DNA from: Planctomycetales bacterium
GTDB taxonomy: Bacteria > 4484-113
Reading direction: 5' to 3'
DNA length: 64,000 nucleotides
Assembly: GCA_030606285.1 (NCBI GenBank)
Contig: JAUWGS010000003.1
Coordinates: 62,001-126,000, forward strand
Shown piece after piece: positions 41,201-49,311 of the stretch. Position 1 is the first letter of the stretch, and each line of letters starts with the position of its first letter. Position numbers and translations under genes: made by a program. Below the pieces are notes generated by a model, which made no database searches, had not been told where the DNA came from, and saw nothing but the letters and a program-made list of their open reading frames with translations.

Positions 41201-42221
41201 ATGGAGCCACCTGGTAGTAACTACTTGGCTGGGGGGTTTCATCGCTGTAGATGTAGCGCACTCTTGGCGGGGCGCTGACATCCGGCCTTAGTATCTGGTC
41301 ATAATAGTCTTGATCGGCAATCGATCCAAGTTGAGCTTCAGCTTCACTGAGCGAATCTGCGGTCGTACGATAGATGGCGTAGCCTTCAAGCACTGCGCCA
41401 TAGCCCATAGCAATTGGGGTTATATCGGAAATGCCGATGTTTCCGCTTCCATCCGCGTCTGCTAACTCCGCAGCTGGTGATTCCCCCGATTCGTGACCGT
41501 ACCACATTGCGATGGGCGTTATGTCCGCGATATTCACCGCACCGTCATTGTTAGTGTCACCGTAATTCCGCTCGTACCAGACGATGGTGCTGTCGTCATC
41601 GGAGCCGTCTTCAAGCTCAACTATGTTCCCGTCGCCACTTGGCGCAACCGAGGCACATCTTCCCGCTCCACCTGAGCCAAAGGTCGCCTCCGCGATCACA
41701 GCTTCACCTTCCGGCTCACAAACTGGCTGTAGCTTCACTACTCCAACCGGCAGCAGACCCGGCACATCCATGGGAGAGAAGGTTAGTACCGCATCCGTTG
41801 TGTATCGAGGCGCGAAGTCCACTGTCACCGGCGCAAGACCCGAAGGCGGCTCTATCTCAAACAGAAGCGCGTGGCGCTCAGCCAGATTTCGGCGCGACAT
41901 TATACGCACAGATGTCCCGTTGTCGGAGACATCCAGGTAGAACTGCTTGGCGAACGTCTCCTCGCTTCTCCCCTGCAGGTAGTAGCACGTAAGCTTGTAT
42001 CCATCATATTCGCGTGACTCACCCGGCATCCAGTCGGTCCTGACGAGCACAGAGTCTCTTGGCGCTTCTGGCGAAGGCGCACGGTTACCTTCAGCTTCAA
42101 CAAGCTGTAGGGCTGATACAGTAGGGATTGGCTGCTTGTGACCGCCGCAAGCGACGAAGAAGACGGCGAACACAAAAACTAAAGCGAGACCTATGAAGAT
42201 AATATGCGTTCGCGTGCACAT
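38262..42221 (-). CDS. 1319-residue lipoprotein with dockerin-like, Ig-like and GxDxY repeat regions
   Basis: A giant exported lipoprotein. The N-terminus has a lipobox (FFVACGG). Residues about 220-275 carry two calcium-binding dockerin-like loops (GDTNNDGAVNIADITPIAMW; ADADGSGNIGISDITPIAMG). About 350-620 hold three Ig-like domains (VTIVEPGEG, VTIVCPVEQ, IVSPAPGETV). From about 870, a repeat of 30-50 residues recurs some ten times, with consensus [DE]xGGxDxY and GxGILxD (e.g. GIGVLYDDGGSDSYTSEALS). The last repeats are looser. Perhaps a surface or scaffold protein; the ligand is unknown. Confidence 0.82.
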   Translation of the reverse strand: MCTRTHIIFIGLALVFVFAVFFVACGGHKQPIPTVSALQLVEAEGNRAPSPEAPRDSVLVRTDWMPGESREYDGYKLTCYYLQGRSEETFAKQFYLDVSDNGTSVRIMSRRNLAERHALLFEIEPPSGLAPVTVDFAPRYTTDAVLTFSPMDVPGLLPVGVVKLQPVCEPEGEAVIAEATFGSGGAGRCASVAPSGDGNIVELEDGSDDDSTIVWYERNYGDTNNDGAVNIADITPIAMWYGHESGESPAAELADADGSGNIGISDITPIAMGYGAVLEGYAIYRTTADSLSEAEAQLGSIADQDYYDQILRPDVSAPPRVRYIYSDETPQPSSYYQVAPFHGNEIGARSTVVKGGSAGPIVTIVEPGEGTTVDGLSLQVEVTAVSPLGVDRVELYLTGFVDPLATLTEEPYETVLDTSEWADGNTVLTALAYDANENTGSATVNLTVTEHNPHVTIVCPVEQEIVIDELAIEIEAITDTSTIELVEVFLDDGETPLASWSAPPYTAALPTEGILGGDRTLTAVAKDALEREGTREVVFTKFGIVSPAPGETVFGRITVEVAGPSNPDSTVYLYVDDEVEPRGNDNGPDYEIILTAYSVPSGAHMLWAEIDDAGVPKRAGIDVEFPPVFEQAIYASGLTPDLVNFSYYGVPGDDYAYSGQLQLPEYASYWRNDHLYMPEYTEGVASDLAACADSIDALVTWADDRFGLSSGLPSFTPTLDPSEPLAEAVISLMESIGDTPNGTEIRNDASDVPMVLQQEIARILQYTEAAIPYREDALSDMGIAGNLSEYYSWAHWILVRCSGSVTDHTVSSDIRNMVRAARLVGTGIDTALANGFGSVGGTYDFTVDTSAGRIVVKDTGANSYDNRDYLLIVDAGGNDTYNAPAGANNSPNNGISVCLDLDGSDVHNRIDDPLDVDRVNNPPNDNTSQQGVGRCGVGILVDIGEDSDQYSSVRLSQGLGIYGIGVLYDDGGSDSYTSEALSQGASFNGIGILADLGGSDDYYMYAYGQGFGFVLGVGVLYDGGTGIDDYHAEREYDPVLNDYQSPQNTEKNGNFCQGAGFGLRGNDIAGGLGLIYDGGGDDSYYGGVFCTGTAYFFSTGIVYDAGGNDNYATQWYGCSGNAHQSACILMDKAGNDSYENLQSCGVGSGHDVSVAWVVDESGDDIYNGAGHSLGASNECGAGYLVDFDGTDQYNLVGGAGSASTLGRGYFSNELVNDAWNMQWYRNTHYYNFGFFVDCGGDEDVYDEKFSDIPTLEPFNYNWDSPNEIHIDAGNGLIWIRGSYVNGPQNPGNPPDPTGPNSYWSNEYGCGIDADGGTPM

Positions 42222-42594
42222 AATTACATAAACCTCCGGCGATTGCTTTCCATCTCAGATTGTACTACTAACACGTTGCTCTGCCTAATCAGCTGCGTGT
42301 TTACTGTGTATTGGTAACCGGTGGAAAGTCTGCTTTCAACCCGTTTACACCTGCTGCAACCCGTCAACCTAAGCCAACTTACCTCTGTAAACGTCGGCGA
42401 AAAGAACGCTAAGTGCTCGAACGGTCATGAAAAAGGCCACGTTATACCTCACTTGTGAGAAACTGCCGTTCAGCCCAAGCTCGCATTACGGCTAAGTCCG
42501 CCTAAATATTCTAGCTTCGTGTCCACCGTATCAACACTCTTACTACTACAATTTCTACGATTCTTAATCAGTGAGTATAAAGAGCAATTGATAG
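42222..42594. other. AT-rich intergenic region, nothing clear
   Basis: About 370 bases between the repeat lipoprotein and the mqnD-like gene. It holds a weak 5-bp-arm inverted repeat CTCAC-TT-GTGAG at 42448-42459 and GGAGG 13 bases before the lipoprotein ATG. I see no ORF, RNA gene or terminator. Confidence 0.4.
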
Positions 42595-43440
42595 CTAATC
42601 GTTGTCATCCACAGAAAGCACATCTATGGCCTTGTTTTGTGTAGGCTTCCAAACATCGCTTCTTTCAAGGAATAGCCCGATTGCTTGTAGACCAGTTTCA
42701 CTTAGATTCAGCGTGAGATCATTCACGTACATATTGACAAATTCCTGTGCTTTGGTCGCAGGGAGACCTCGTGCGAAGGATAGAGCATATTCGAGTGCAT
42801 CGTGCTGGTTGGTGAGCGCGTAGGCAATGCTCTTCTTCAGTAGTCTGGCCACGTCGTGTTTTGCATCTTCTGGTATGTCTCGCTTTATCACATTGATCCC
42901 CAGTGGAAGCGGAAGACCTGTTTCATCCTTCCACCAGGCACCCAGGTCTGCCACGAGTTTCAATTCCTCATCGCGGTAAGTGAGCTGTCCTTCATGAATT
43001 AGGAGCCCAGCGTCATATTCGCCAGCGAGAACGCGAGCTTCAATCTCGTCAAACTTAACCGCATGTACCGCAGGCTCGTAGGGATGGAGATACAGGCGCA
43101 GTGCAAGATAGGCGCTCGTTTGCAGTCCGGGAATGGCGATGGTTGCCCTCACCAGGTCATCACTGGCGAGGGGCTCTCTTGATACGACAATCGGCCCGTA
43201 GCCGTCACCCATGCTCGCCCCGCAGGGGAGAATCTGGTACTTGTCGGCCACGCGGGGATATGCAGCAACGCTCAACGCGGTCACGTCGAAGATTCCTCTT
43301 GTGGCATCGTCGTTCAGCGTCTGGATGTCGGAAAGCGTGTGCTCAAAGCTGTACCGTCCTGTGTCAATGAGGCCCTCGGCCAACGCGTAGAACATGAAGG
43401 CATCGTCAGCATCCGGACTGTGCGCCAGTGTTATCTTCAC
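42595..43440 (-). CDS. mqnD: MqnD-like 1,4-dihydroxy-6-naphthoate synthase (futalosine pathway)
   Basis: A 281-residue protein of the MqnA/MqnD (periplasmic-binding-like) fold. KITLAHSPDADDAFMFYALA, FDVTALSVAAYPRVADKYQI, CGASMGDGYGPIVVSREP, DAGLLIHEGQLTYRDEEL and LPLPLGINVIKRDI fit the MqnD group. It converts cyclic dehypoxanthinyl futalosine to dihydroxynaphthoate for menaquinone. The start is the GTG at 43440, 7 bases after TGTTATAAT; the frame extends to 43545 but that part overlaps the divergent promoter. Confidence 0.78.
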   Translation of the reverse strand: MKITLAHSPDADDAFMFYALAEGLIDTGRYSFEHTLSDIQTLNDDATRGIFDVTALSVAAYPRVADKYQILPCGASMGDGYGPIVVSREPLASDDLVRATIAIPGLQTSAYLALRLYLHPYEPAVHAVKFDEIEARVLAGEYDAGLLIHEGQLTYRDEELKLVADLGAWWKDETGLPLPLGINVIKRDIPEDAKHDVARLLKKSIAYALTNQHDALEYALSFARGLPATKAQEFVNMYVNDLTLNLSETGLQAIGLFLERSDVWKPTQNKAIDVLSVDDND

Positions 43441-43447
43441 GCTGGCG

Positions 43448-43474
43448 ATTATAACAGCAGGCGGGTGGTAGAAT
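43448..43474. promoter_or_regulatory. Divergent leaderless promoters in a 44-base gap
   Basis: Minus-strand TGTTATAAT (the -10 is at 43448-43453, 7 bases before the GTG at 43440) and plus-strand TAGAAT (43469-43474, 10 bases before the GTG at 43485). Only 44 bases separate the two starts and no Shine-Dalgarno is seen for either. Confidence 0.55.
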
Positions 43475-43484
43475 CGCTGAACTC

Positions 43485-44744
43485 GTGGGACAAACAACAA
43501 TCGAGAAGTTGGTGTCTGCAAAGCTCGGGCGCCCGGTGGCTGCAAGCGAGGTCATCTGGCTTCCTCAGGACGTGGTTACTGCACGCGACTTCGGCGGTGC
43601 CAATGTCATCAAGAACTTCCTCGCCGCCTACGGCGAGAATGCAGATGTGTTCGACGCCGAGAGGATACGGTTCACCTTCGACTGCAACGCTCCCGCGAAT
43701 ACGGCCGGCTATGCAACGAATCAGCAGATATGTCGTGACTTCGCAAGGCTGCGTGGTATCAGGGTGCACGACGTGGATGCCGGCATTGGCAGCCACTTGC
43801 TCATCGAGCAGGGGCTTGCGCTCCCCGGTCTGACTGCGATAGGGACTGATAGCCACTACAACATACTGGGCGCGGTGGGAGCTCTCGGCCAGGGCATGGG
43901 AGATGTGGATATCGCCTATGCGTTCCGCACCGGGCAGGTGTGGTTCGAAGTCCCGGCGACAGTGCGAGTGAACATCGACGGGCAGCTGGGACCGAACGCA
44001 TCCGCCAAGGATCTCACGTTGGCTGTCGTGCACCATTTCGGCAGTGGCGGGCTACTGGGGCGCGCCGTCGAGTTCTATGGCGACGTGGTAGAGACGCTCG
44101 ATCTGCCGGGGCGTATCACACTGGCATCAATGGCAACAGAGATGAGTGCCGTAATCGCCCTTATCCCGCCTGAAGCCTCTGTCCTGGAATGGCTTGCTGA
44201 ACGTGCGGGCGTGCCCACTGAGACCATAACTGCGGATCCTGACACGCAGTATATTGAGGAAGTGACGCTGGACCTTGGCGTGATTGAGCCGATGATAGCC
44301 GAGCCATACTCGCCGACGAGGGTTCGTCCGGTGAGTGCTGTAGCAGGAGAGGGCGTGCGAATAGACACGGGCTTCATCGGTTCGTGCACCAACGGGCGCT
44401 TTGAGGACTTCAGTGAGGGTTATGCCCAGCTTGAGGATGGAAGCATCGTTGCGGGAGTGACGCTGAAGCTCGTCCCTGCGACCCGCGAGGTGTACGGGCA
44501 GATGCTGTCAGAGGGGCTGATTGAACGCTTTTTCCAGGCTGGAGCGCTGATTCACAACCAGGGGTGTGGGGGCTGCGCGGCGGGTCAGGTGGGAATGACA
44601 GGCGAAGGCGAAGTGCAGGTGAGCACGTCCAATCGCAACTTCCGCGGCAAGCAGGGCGCTGGCCGAACGTACCTGGCAAGCCCGGCGACTGTGGCTGCCA
44701 GCGTTCGTGCGGGCCGTATCACTGTGCCGGAGGTAAGGCGATGA
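43485..44744 (+). CDS. Diverged LeuC-like (aconitase-family) large subunit
   Basis: A 419-residue iron-sulfur hydro-lyase subunit. Fe-S Cys residues are present: FIGSCTNGRFED and NQGCGGCAAGQ. The substrate loop is not the usual GSDSHTxTxGA but IGTDSHYNILGAVGALGQGM, and NQGCGGC replaces NPGCGPC. The substrate is therefore not assumed; it could be a homoaconitate, dimethylmalate or related acid. It starts at GTG 43485, close to a TAGAAT, and overlaps the small-subunit gene by 4 bases. A second, canonical pair is at 47579-49311. Confidence 0.8.
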   Translation: MGQTTIEKLVSAKLGRPVAASEVIWLPQDVVTARDFGGANVIKNFLAAYGENADVFDAERIRFTFDCNAPANTAGYATNQQICRDFARLRGIRVHDVDAGIGSHLLIEQGLALPGLTAIGTDSHYNILGAVGALGQGMGDVDIAYAFRTGQVWFEVPATVRVNIDGQLGPNASAKDLTLAVVHHFGSGGLLGRAVEFYGDVVETLDLPGRITLASMATEMSAVIALIPPEASVLEWLAERAGVPTETITADPDTQYIEEVTLDLGVIEPMIAEPYSPTRVRPVSAVAGEGVRIDTGFIGSCTNGRFEDFSEGYAQLEDGSIVAGVTLKLVPATREVYGQMLSEGLIERFFQAGALIHNQGCGGCAAGQVGMTGEGEVQVSTSNRNFRGKQGAGRTYLASPATVAASVRAGRITVPEVRR

Positions 44745-45256
44745 GCCAGATGCGGGTAACGGGCAGCGCATTCCCGCTCGTGGACGCAAGCGGTGCGTTG
44801 CTGGATAACATCGACACCGACATGATATTCCACAATCGCTGGCTGCACATCACCGAGCCTTCACAGATGGCCCAGCACGCGTTTGGGAACCTGGAGGGGT
44901 ACGAGGATTTCACCGCACGCGTTGAGCCCGGCTCGTGGGTGGTCGTCGGCCGCAATTTCGGGGCGGGGAGCAGCCGCCAGCAGGCGGTGGAGTGCTTCAA
45001 GGCACTGGGCTGCGCCGGTGTGATTGCCCGAAGCGTTGCACCGATCTATCTGCGCAACGCTATAAACACAGCGCTGCCGATTGCACAGATGCCCGATCTG
45101 GCTGGAGCTATTGAGCTTGGCGACGAGCTGGTGCTGGACTTCGCCACCGGCACGGTCACGAATCTCCGCCCCGGGCAGGTCCATGTGCCCACGCCCGCGA
45201 TTTCCCGTGTCCAGGTGGAGATCTATCGGGCTGGGGGATTGTTGAACCTCCAGTGA
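44741..45256 (+). CDS. Diverged LeuD-like (aconitase-family) small subunit
   Basis: A 171-residue small subunit with the swivel-domain signature: LLDNIDTDMIFHNRWLHI, VVGRNFGAGSSRQQAVECF, and IAQMPDLAGAIELGDELVLD. The ATG at 44741 overlaps the large-subunit stop as ATGA, with GGAGG upstream; the frame extends to 44564 inside the large-subunit gene. It forms the active enzyme with the preceding gene product. Confidence 0.82.
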   Translation: MSQMRVTGSAFPLVDASGALLDNIDTDMIFHNRWLHITEPSQMAQHAFGNLEGYEDFTARVEPGSWVVVGRNFGAGSSRQQAVECFKALGCAGVIARSVAPIYLRNAINTALPIAQMPDLAGAIELGDELVLDFATGTVTNLRPGQVHVPTPAISRVQVEIYRAGGLLNLQ

Positions 45257-45303
45257 ATGCTCGGGCGTTTTGCCACCCCGGGGGGTTCAGCGGTCGCGTA
45301 AAC

Positions 45304-46434
45304 TCAGCCGGCGCGCTGTTTGACTACGATCCCGCGTGCGTCGAGTAACTGCATCAGCGTACGATAGCAGCTCTCCTCCGTGCCCAGGGACTCCGGCGGG
45401 GAGATGCCCTTGCGAGTGAACGCGCCGTCACGAATGAGCCGGGCAACTGATGTGGCCATGTAACCCGTTGTCCTTGCCATCGACGTGGTCTGGCGCTCTC
45501 GGTCGTAGTGGTCAACCAGGTCGAACGTATGGCTGAGTTTCTGGCCGTCCTTCGTTCCGTCTACTATGACGCGTAGAACGGTCAGATCCTCATCGCCTTC
45601 GCGGAGCTTCCAGCTGGGAAAGAGCAGCTTGCTGATGACTTCGATGGGTCTAACGGCAACGCCGCCTACCTCTATGGCATCCTTACCGAACATGCCTGCT
45701 TCACGAAGACCCCGCATCTTCTCTGCGTGCCCGGGGTAGCGCAGAGTCTTCTCGTACATCCGGTCGGCCTTGATTGTCGTCAGCAAAGAGCGTAGTCCGT
45801 CGCTGGCAAAAGCTTCGAGTGTTCCGATGCCCGGGAGTTGGATGAATTCGACCTCCGAAAGCGCATCCACCGTGACGATCTTGCCTTCTCGGACGATTCT
45901 CGCAGGACGTGTGTACTCCTCGATTACGTCCAGCGGCGAGAAAACGGCCTTGTAATTCCAGGGCGGCTCCGGGTTGGCGGGTAATCCCCCTGCGTATATA
46001 GCTACCAGCTCAATGCTGTCCAGTTGGGAAGAGGCGTCCGCAACCAGAACGTGCGACAGCCCCGGGGCGACACCGCAGTCTACAACAGCGATGACACCCG
46101 CTCGCCGTGCACGGTCGTGCAGCTTCAGTGTGTCCTCTGGCGTAAAGGAGATGTCCACAGCGTGCGTGCCGGCATCAATGACGGCTTCTAGCGTCTGGTA
46201 CCCCATGAATCCTGGCACTGCAACTACTGCGATGTCGTGTTCCTTGACGAGCTGCGTAAGGTTGTCTCTCTCAGCCAGATTCGCTTCAACAGTGATGATG
46301 CCGGGTGTGTCGCCTAGCGCGCTCAGCGCACGGGTATTGATGTCCACCGCTGTCACGGCGAACTCGCTGTCCCGCGCCAGGTCGCGTGCAATCTCATTTC
46401 CTACAAGACCGCAGCCGAGAACAATAGCTTTCAT
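45304..46434 (-). CDS. Saccharopine-dehydrogenase-family oxidoreductase
   Basis: A 376-residue NAD(P)-dependent protein. The Rossmann start MKAIVLGCGLVGNEIARDLA, FAVTAVDINTRAL, then TPEDTLKLHDRARRAGVIAV, VDCGVAPGLSHVL, and GLPANPEPPWNYKAVFSPLD match the saccharopine dehydrogenase / lysine 6-dehydrogenase-like group. The substrate is unknown. It is the last gene of the eight-gene operon and abuts the ICDH-like gene (0 bases). It may act on a 2-oxoacid or amino acid formed from the citrate arm. Confidence 0.78.
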   Translation of the reverse strand: MKAIVLGCGLVGNEIARDLARDSEFAVTAVDINTRALSALGDTPGIITVEANLAERDNLTQLVKEHDIAVVAVPGFMGYQTLEAVIDAGTHAVDISFTPEDTLKLHDRARRAGVIAVVDCGVAPGLSHVLVADASSQLDSIELVAIYAGGLPANPEPPWNYKAVFSPLDVIEEYTRPARIVREGKIVTVDALSEVEFIQLPGIGTLEAFASDGLRSLLTTIKADRMYEKTLRYPGHAEKMRGLREAGMFGKDAIEVGGVAVRPIEVISKLLFPSWKLREGDEDLTVLRVIVDGTKDGQKLSHTFDLVDHYDRERQTTSMARTTGYMATSVARLIRDGAFTRKGISPPESLGTEESCYRTLMQLLDARGIVVKQRAG

Positions 46435-47559
46435 TTATCCCCCCGTGATTTTGCGTGCTACTTCTTCTGCAACGTCGAGCGTCGAGTTGCTGCCACCCAT
46501 ATCATACGTCCGAATCTCGCCTTCGGCAATCACTGCTGCAATTGCGTGCTCCAATCGGATTGCGCTCTCGGCTTCTCCAAGCCAATCGAGCATCAGCTTC
46601 ACGGAAAGCAACATAGCCATGGGGTTGACTTTGTGCAGGCCGGCGTACTTCGGCGCGCTTCCATGCGTAGGCTCGAAAAGCGCGTATTTGTCGCCCAGAT
46701 TGCCGCTGCAAGCAAAGCCAAGCCCGCCAACGAGCTGGCCCGCCAGGTCGCTGATAATGTCTCCGAACATGTTGCTGGCAATGAGAACGTCGTAGTCCTG
46801 CGGGTTCTTAACCAGCCACATGCACATTGCGTCGATGTTAGCCTCGTCGAACCGAATGTCAGTGTAGTCTGCGGCGATCTTTCTGGCGGATCTCACCATC
46901 AGGCCGCTGGTTTCGCGGATAACGTTTGGCTTCTCAACGATAGTCACGCGCTTGCGGCTGTGCCTAAGAGCGTATTCAAAAGCCTGTCGGGCAATGCTCT
47001 CGCATCCCTTCACCGTGTTCAGGCGAAGGCTGACGGCGATCTCCTTGTTGGGGACGCTGGCGAAGCGCTTCATCTTTGGGTGGGCATCTACGGCCTTTCT
47101 CACGGCGTCGGGCAGCGGGAACCACTCTATCCCGACGTACAGGTCTTCAGTATTCTCGCGGAACACAACCAGGTCTATTTCGTCCCGGTAGTTCAGCGGA
47201 TTGCCCGGAAAAGCCTTGCATGGTCGCAGATTAGTGTGGAGGTTGAACTCCTGGCGAATCTGCACGATGGGTGAGAAATACGAGTAGCCCTTGTCTCGCA
47301 GCTCCGGTGCCAGCTCTTGTACGGCTTCATCGCGCGGTTTGCTGGTGATGGCACCGAACAGGGCGCAATCCGTCTGCCTTAGGACTTCTTTCGTTCGTTC
47401 GGGCAGTGGAGTACCTTCGTTGCACCAGAACTCCCAGCCGACGTCAGCGGGGATGCGCTCGGCATCGAGTCTGATGGCATCGAGCACTATACCCGCAGCC
47501 TCCATTACGTCCCTTCCGACTCCATCGCCTGGCAGCCAGGCTATGCGGTATTTGGCCAT
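46435..47559 (-). CDS. Isocitrate-dehydrogenase-like beta-decarboxylating dehydrogenase
   Basis: A 374-residue enzyme. IDLVVFRENTEDLYVGIEW (about 128-146) matches isocitrate dehydrogenase (E. coli form RENSEDIYAGIEW), not the IPMDH pattern. The motif HGSAPKYAGLHKVNP has Lys-Tyr, the NADP-type pair of E. coli ICDH, where NAD enzymes have Asp-Ile. The phospho-regulated Ser region differs (SPIVQIRQEFNL). Homoisocitrate or tartrate dehydrogenases are close relatives, so the substrate is a strong inference only. The ATG at 47559 follows AGGAGG; the frame extends to 47694 but that is not homologous. Confidence 0.8.
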   Translation of the reverse strand: MAKYRIAWLPGDGVGRDVMEAAGIVLDAIRLDAERIPADVGWEFWCNEGTPLPERTKEVLRQTDCALFGAITSKPRDEAVQELAPELRDKGYSYFSPIVQIRQEFNLHTNLRPCKAFPGNPLNYRDEIDLVVFRENTEDLYVGIEWFPLPDAVRKAVDAHPKMKRFASVPNKEIAVSLRLNTVKGCESIARQAFEYALRHSRKRVTIVEKPNVIRETSGLMVRSARKIAADYTDIRFDEANIDAMCMWLVKNPQDYDVLIASNMFGDIISDLAGQLVGGLGFACSGNLGDKYALFEPTHGSAPKYAGLHKVNPMAMLLSVKLMLDWLGEAESAIRLEHAIAAVIAEGEIRTYDMGGSNSTLDVAEEVARKITGG

Positions 47560-47578
47560 GCAGAATCCTCCTGATGGT

Positions 47579-48061
47579 TTATTTGGCAAATCGGTCGCGC
47601 AAGTATTCGATAAGCCCACCCGCGTCGAGTATCGCCTGGACCTCGGGCGGGAAGGGGGCAAATGTATACTCACCTCTGCTGGTTCTGACAACACCTGCCG
47701 CCAGATCTACTTCTGCTTCGTCCCCAGAGTTCAGGGCGCGGGCGGCTTCGGGCAGTGCCAGTGCTGGCAGAGCGCTGTTGATGCAGTTGCGGTAGTAGAT
47801 GCGGGCGAAGCTCTCCGCGATGACTGCAGCGACTCCTGAGTATTTCAGTGCCAGGACAGCCTGCTCTCGGCTGCTGCCACATCCGAAATTCTTCCCGGCC
47901 ACGATGATGTCGCCGGGCTTCACCTTCGTCGCAAACTCCGGATCTAGGTCTTCCAGTGCGTGTTGTGCCATCTCCTGGGGATCAGTGACGGTATAGGTGT
48001 GTTTACCGGGGAAGAGCACATCGGTGTTCACATCATCTCCGTACTTGAAGATACGGCCCAT
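47579..48061 (-). CDS. LeuD-like (aconitase-family) small subunit
   Basis: A 160-residue small subunit: [60 protein letters not shown]. This is the swivel domain for a LeuC-type partner. The ATG at 48061 is one base from the large-subunit stop (TGATG), with GGAGG upstream; a frame to 48247 runs inside the large-subunit gene. Confidence 0.88.
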   Translation of the reverse strand: MGRIFKYGDDVNTDVLFPGKHTYTVTDPQEMAQHALEDLDPEFATKVKPGDIIVAGKNFGCGSSREQAVLALKYSGVAAVIAESFARIYYRNCINSALPALALPEAARALNSGDEAEVDLAAGVVRTSRGEYTFAPFPPEVQAILDAGGLIEYLRDRFAK

Positions 48062-49311
48062 CAGAAGTATTCCTCCGGTGATGCGATTTCGCCTTTGATA
48101 GCGCTGGCAGCAACCGTGGCTGGACTCGCCAGGTAGATCTCTGAATCGGGATGGCCCATTCTCCCCTTGAAATTGCGGTTTGCCGTGGAGATGCAGACTT
48201 CGCCAGGCGCGAGCGCCCCTTCGTGGGCGCCCAGGCATGGCCCGCATCCGGGGTTCATCCAGACGGCACCGGCGTCGAGTAGTGTCCGCACAATCCCTTC
48301 CTCCAGGGCTTGGCGGTAGACCTTCGCAGAAGCCGGGAATACGAGAAGCCGGACGTGACTAGCAACGGTTCGCCCGGTCAACACGTTCGCCGCTGACCGT
48401 AAGTCCTCAATGCGTCCGTTGGTGCACGTTCCAACCAGGGCCTGGTCGATCCGCTTCCCCGCCAAATCTCCAACCGGATGAATGTTGTCGACAGCGTGGG
48501 GGGCGGCAACGACCGGCTCGACTTCGGCAAGGTTGAACGCCAGTTCCTCGACGTACTGGGCATCGGGATCAGAGCGCAGATGCCTGAACTCGTTGCGCGT
48601 CTCACCCAGGAATTCCGCAACAGTTTCATCAGGAGCGAAGTACCCATTCTTCGCTCCCATCTCCGCAGCCAGATTGCAGAGCGCCATGCGGTCGGATATT
48701 GAGAATTGGTCGCCAGTCTCGCAGGAGAACTCAACAGCGCGGTAAAGCGCACCATCCGCGCCGATGCGGCCGATGATCGTCAGCGCCAAATCCTTTGATG
48801 AAGCAAATCTGCGCAGCTTCCCGCGGAACACTATGCGCATGGTGTCCGGACAGCGCAGCCAGAGTTCGCCGGTTACCCAAATCCCAGCGGCTTCGGTGCG
48901 TCCGATTCCCGCGGCGAATGCTCCGACGGCGCCCGCTGTTGTTGTGTGGGAGTCGCTGCCCAGTATGAGCCTGCCCGGGTACGCGTAGTGCTCCTCCACC
49001 ATGATCTGGTGACACACTCCACGCCCGACGTCGTAGAAGTTATGGATGCCCTGATCGGCGACGAACTCGCGGATTGACTTGTGATTCGCAGCGTGGGTGC
49101 TGTCGGCGGCGGGAGTCACATGATCGAGCACAACGACTGCGCGTTCCGGATACTTGAGTCTCGTCGCCCCGATCTCGGGCAGCTTCCTCAATATGGCAGC
49201 AGTGTTATCGTGGGTTAGTATGTAGTCGGGCTCCAGCGTGACGATTTCGCCGGCACGAACGTCCCTGCCGGCCTTGCCGCTGAAGACCTTCTCGGAAAAC
49301 GTTTTACCCAT
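48061..49311 (-). CDS. LeuC-like (aconitase-family) large subunit
   Basis: A 416-residue hydro-lyase. Canonical motifs: LGSDSHTTTAGAVGAFAAGI, VGTCTNGRIEDLR, NPGCGPCLGAHEGALAPGEV and STANRNFKGRMG, so the Fe-S cysteines are intact. This form covers isopropylmalate, homoaconitate and related substrates. In this operon, between an ICDH-like enzyme and CoA-ligase and lyase genes, an aconitase (citrate/isocitrate) role is possible. The gene overlaps the HD-domain gene by 8 bases. Confidence 0.85.
   Translation of the reverse strand: MGKTFSEKVFSGKAGRDVRAGEIVTLEPDYILTHDNTAAILRKLPEIGATRLKYPERAVVVLDHVTPAADSTHAANHKSIREFVADQGIHNFYDVGRGVCHQIMVEEHYAYPGRLILGSDSHTTTAGAVGAFAAGIGRTEAAGIWVTGELWLRCPDTMRIVFRGKLRRFASSKDLALTIIGRIGADGALYRAVEFSCETGDQFSISDRMALCNLAAEMGAKNGYFAPDETVAEFLGETRNEFRHLRSDPDAQYVEELAFNLAEVEPVVAAPHAVDNIHPVGDLAGKRIDQALVGTCTNGRIEDLRSAANVLTGRTVASHVRLLVFPASAKVYRQALEEGIVRTLLDAGAVWMNPGCGPCLGAHEGALAPGEVCISTANRNFKGRMGHPDSEIYLASPATVAASAIKGEIASPEEYF

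Noticed and set aside
45257-45303. CCCCGGGG in the gap between convergent genes as a terminator
   Set aside because: It is a short palindrome with no loop and no T-run.
47579-47694. Upstream extension of the ICDH-like gene
   Set aside because: A strong AGGAGG precedes the ATG at 47559, and the extension lies over the small-subunit gene without family similarity.
43485-49311. A leucine biosynthesis cluster (leuCDB)
   Set aside because: No leuA is present, the dehydrogenase has isocitrate-type and not isopropylmalate-type motifs, and the first LeuC has an altered substrate loop.
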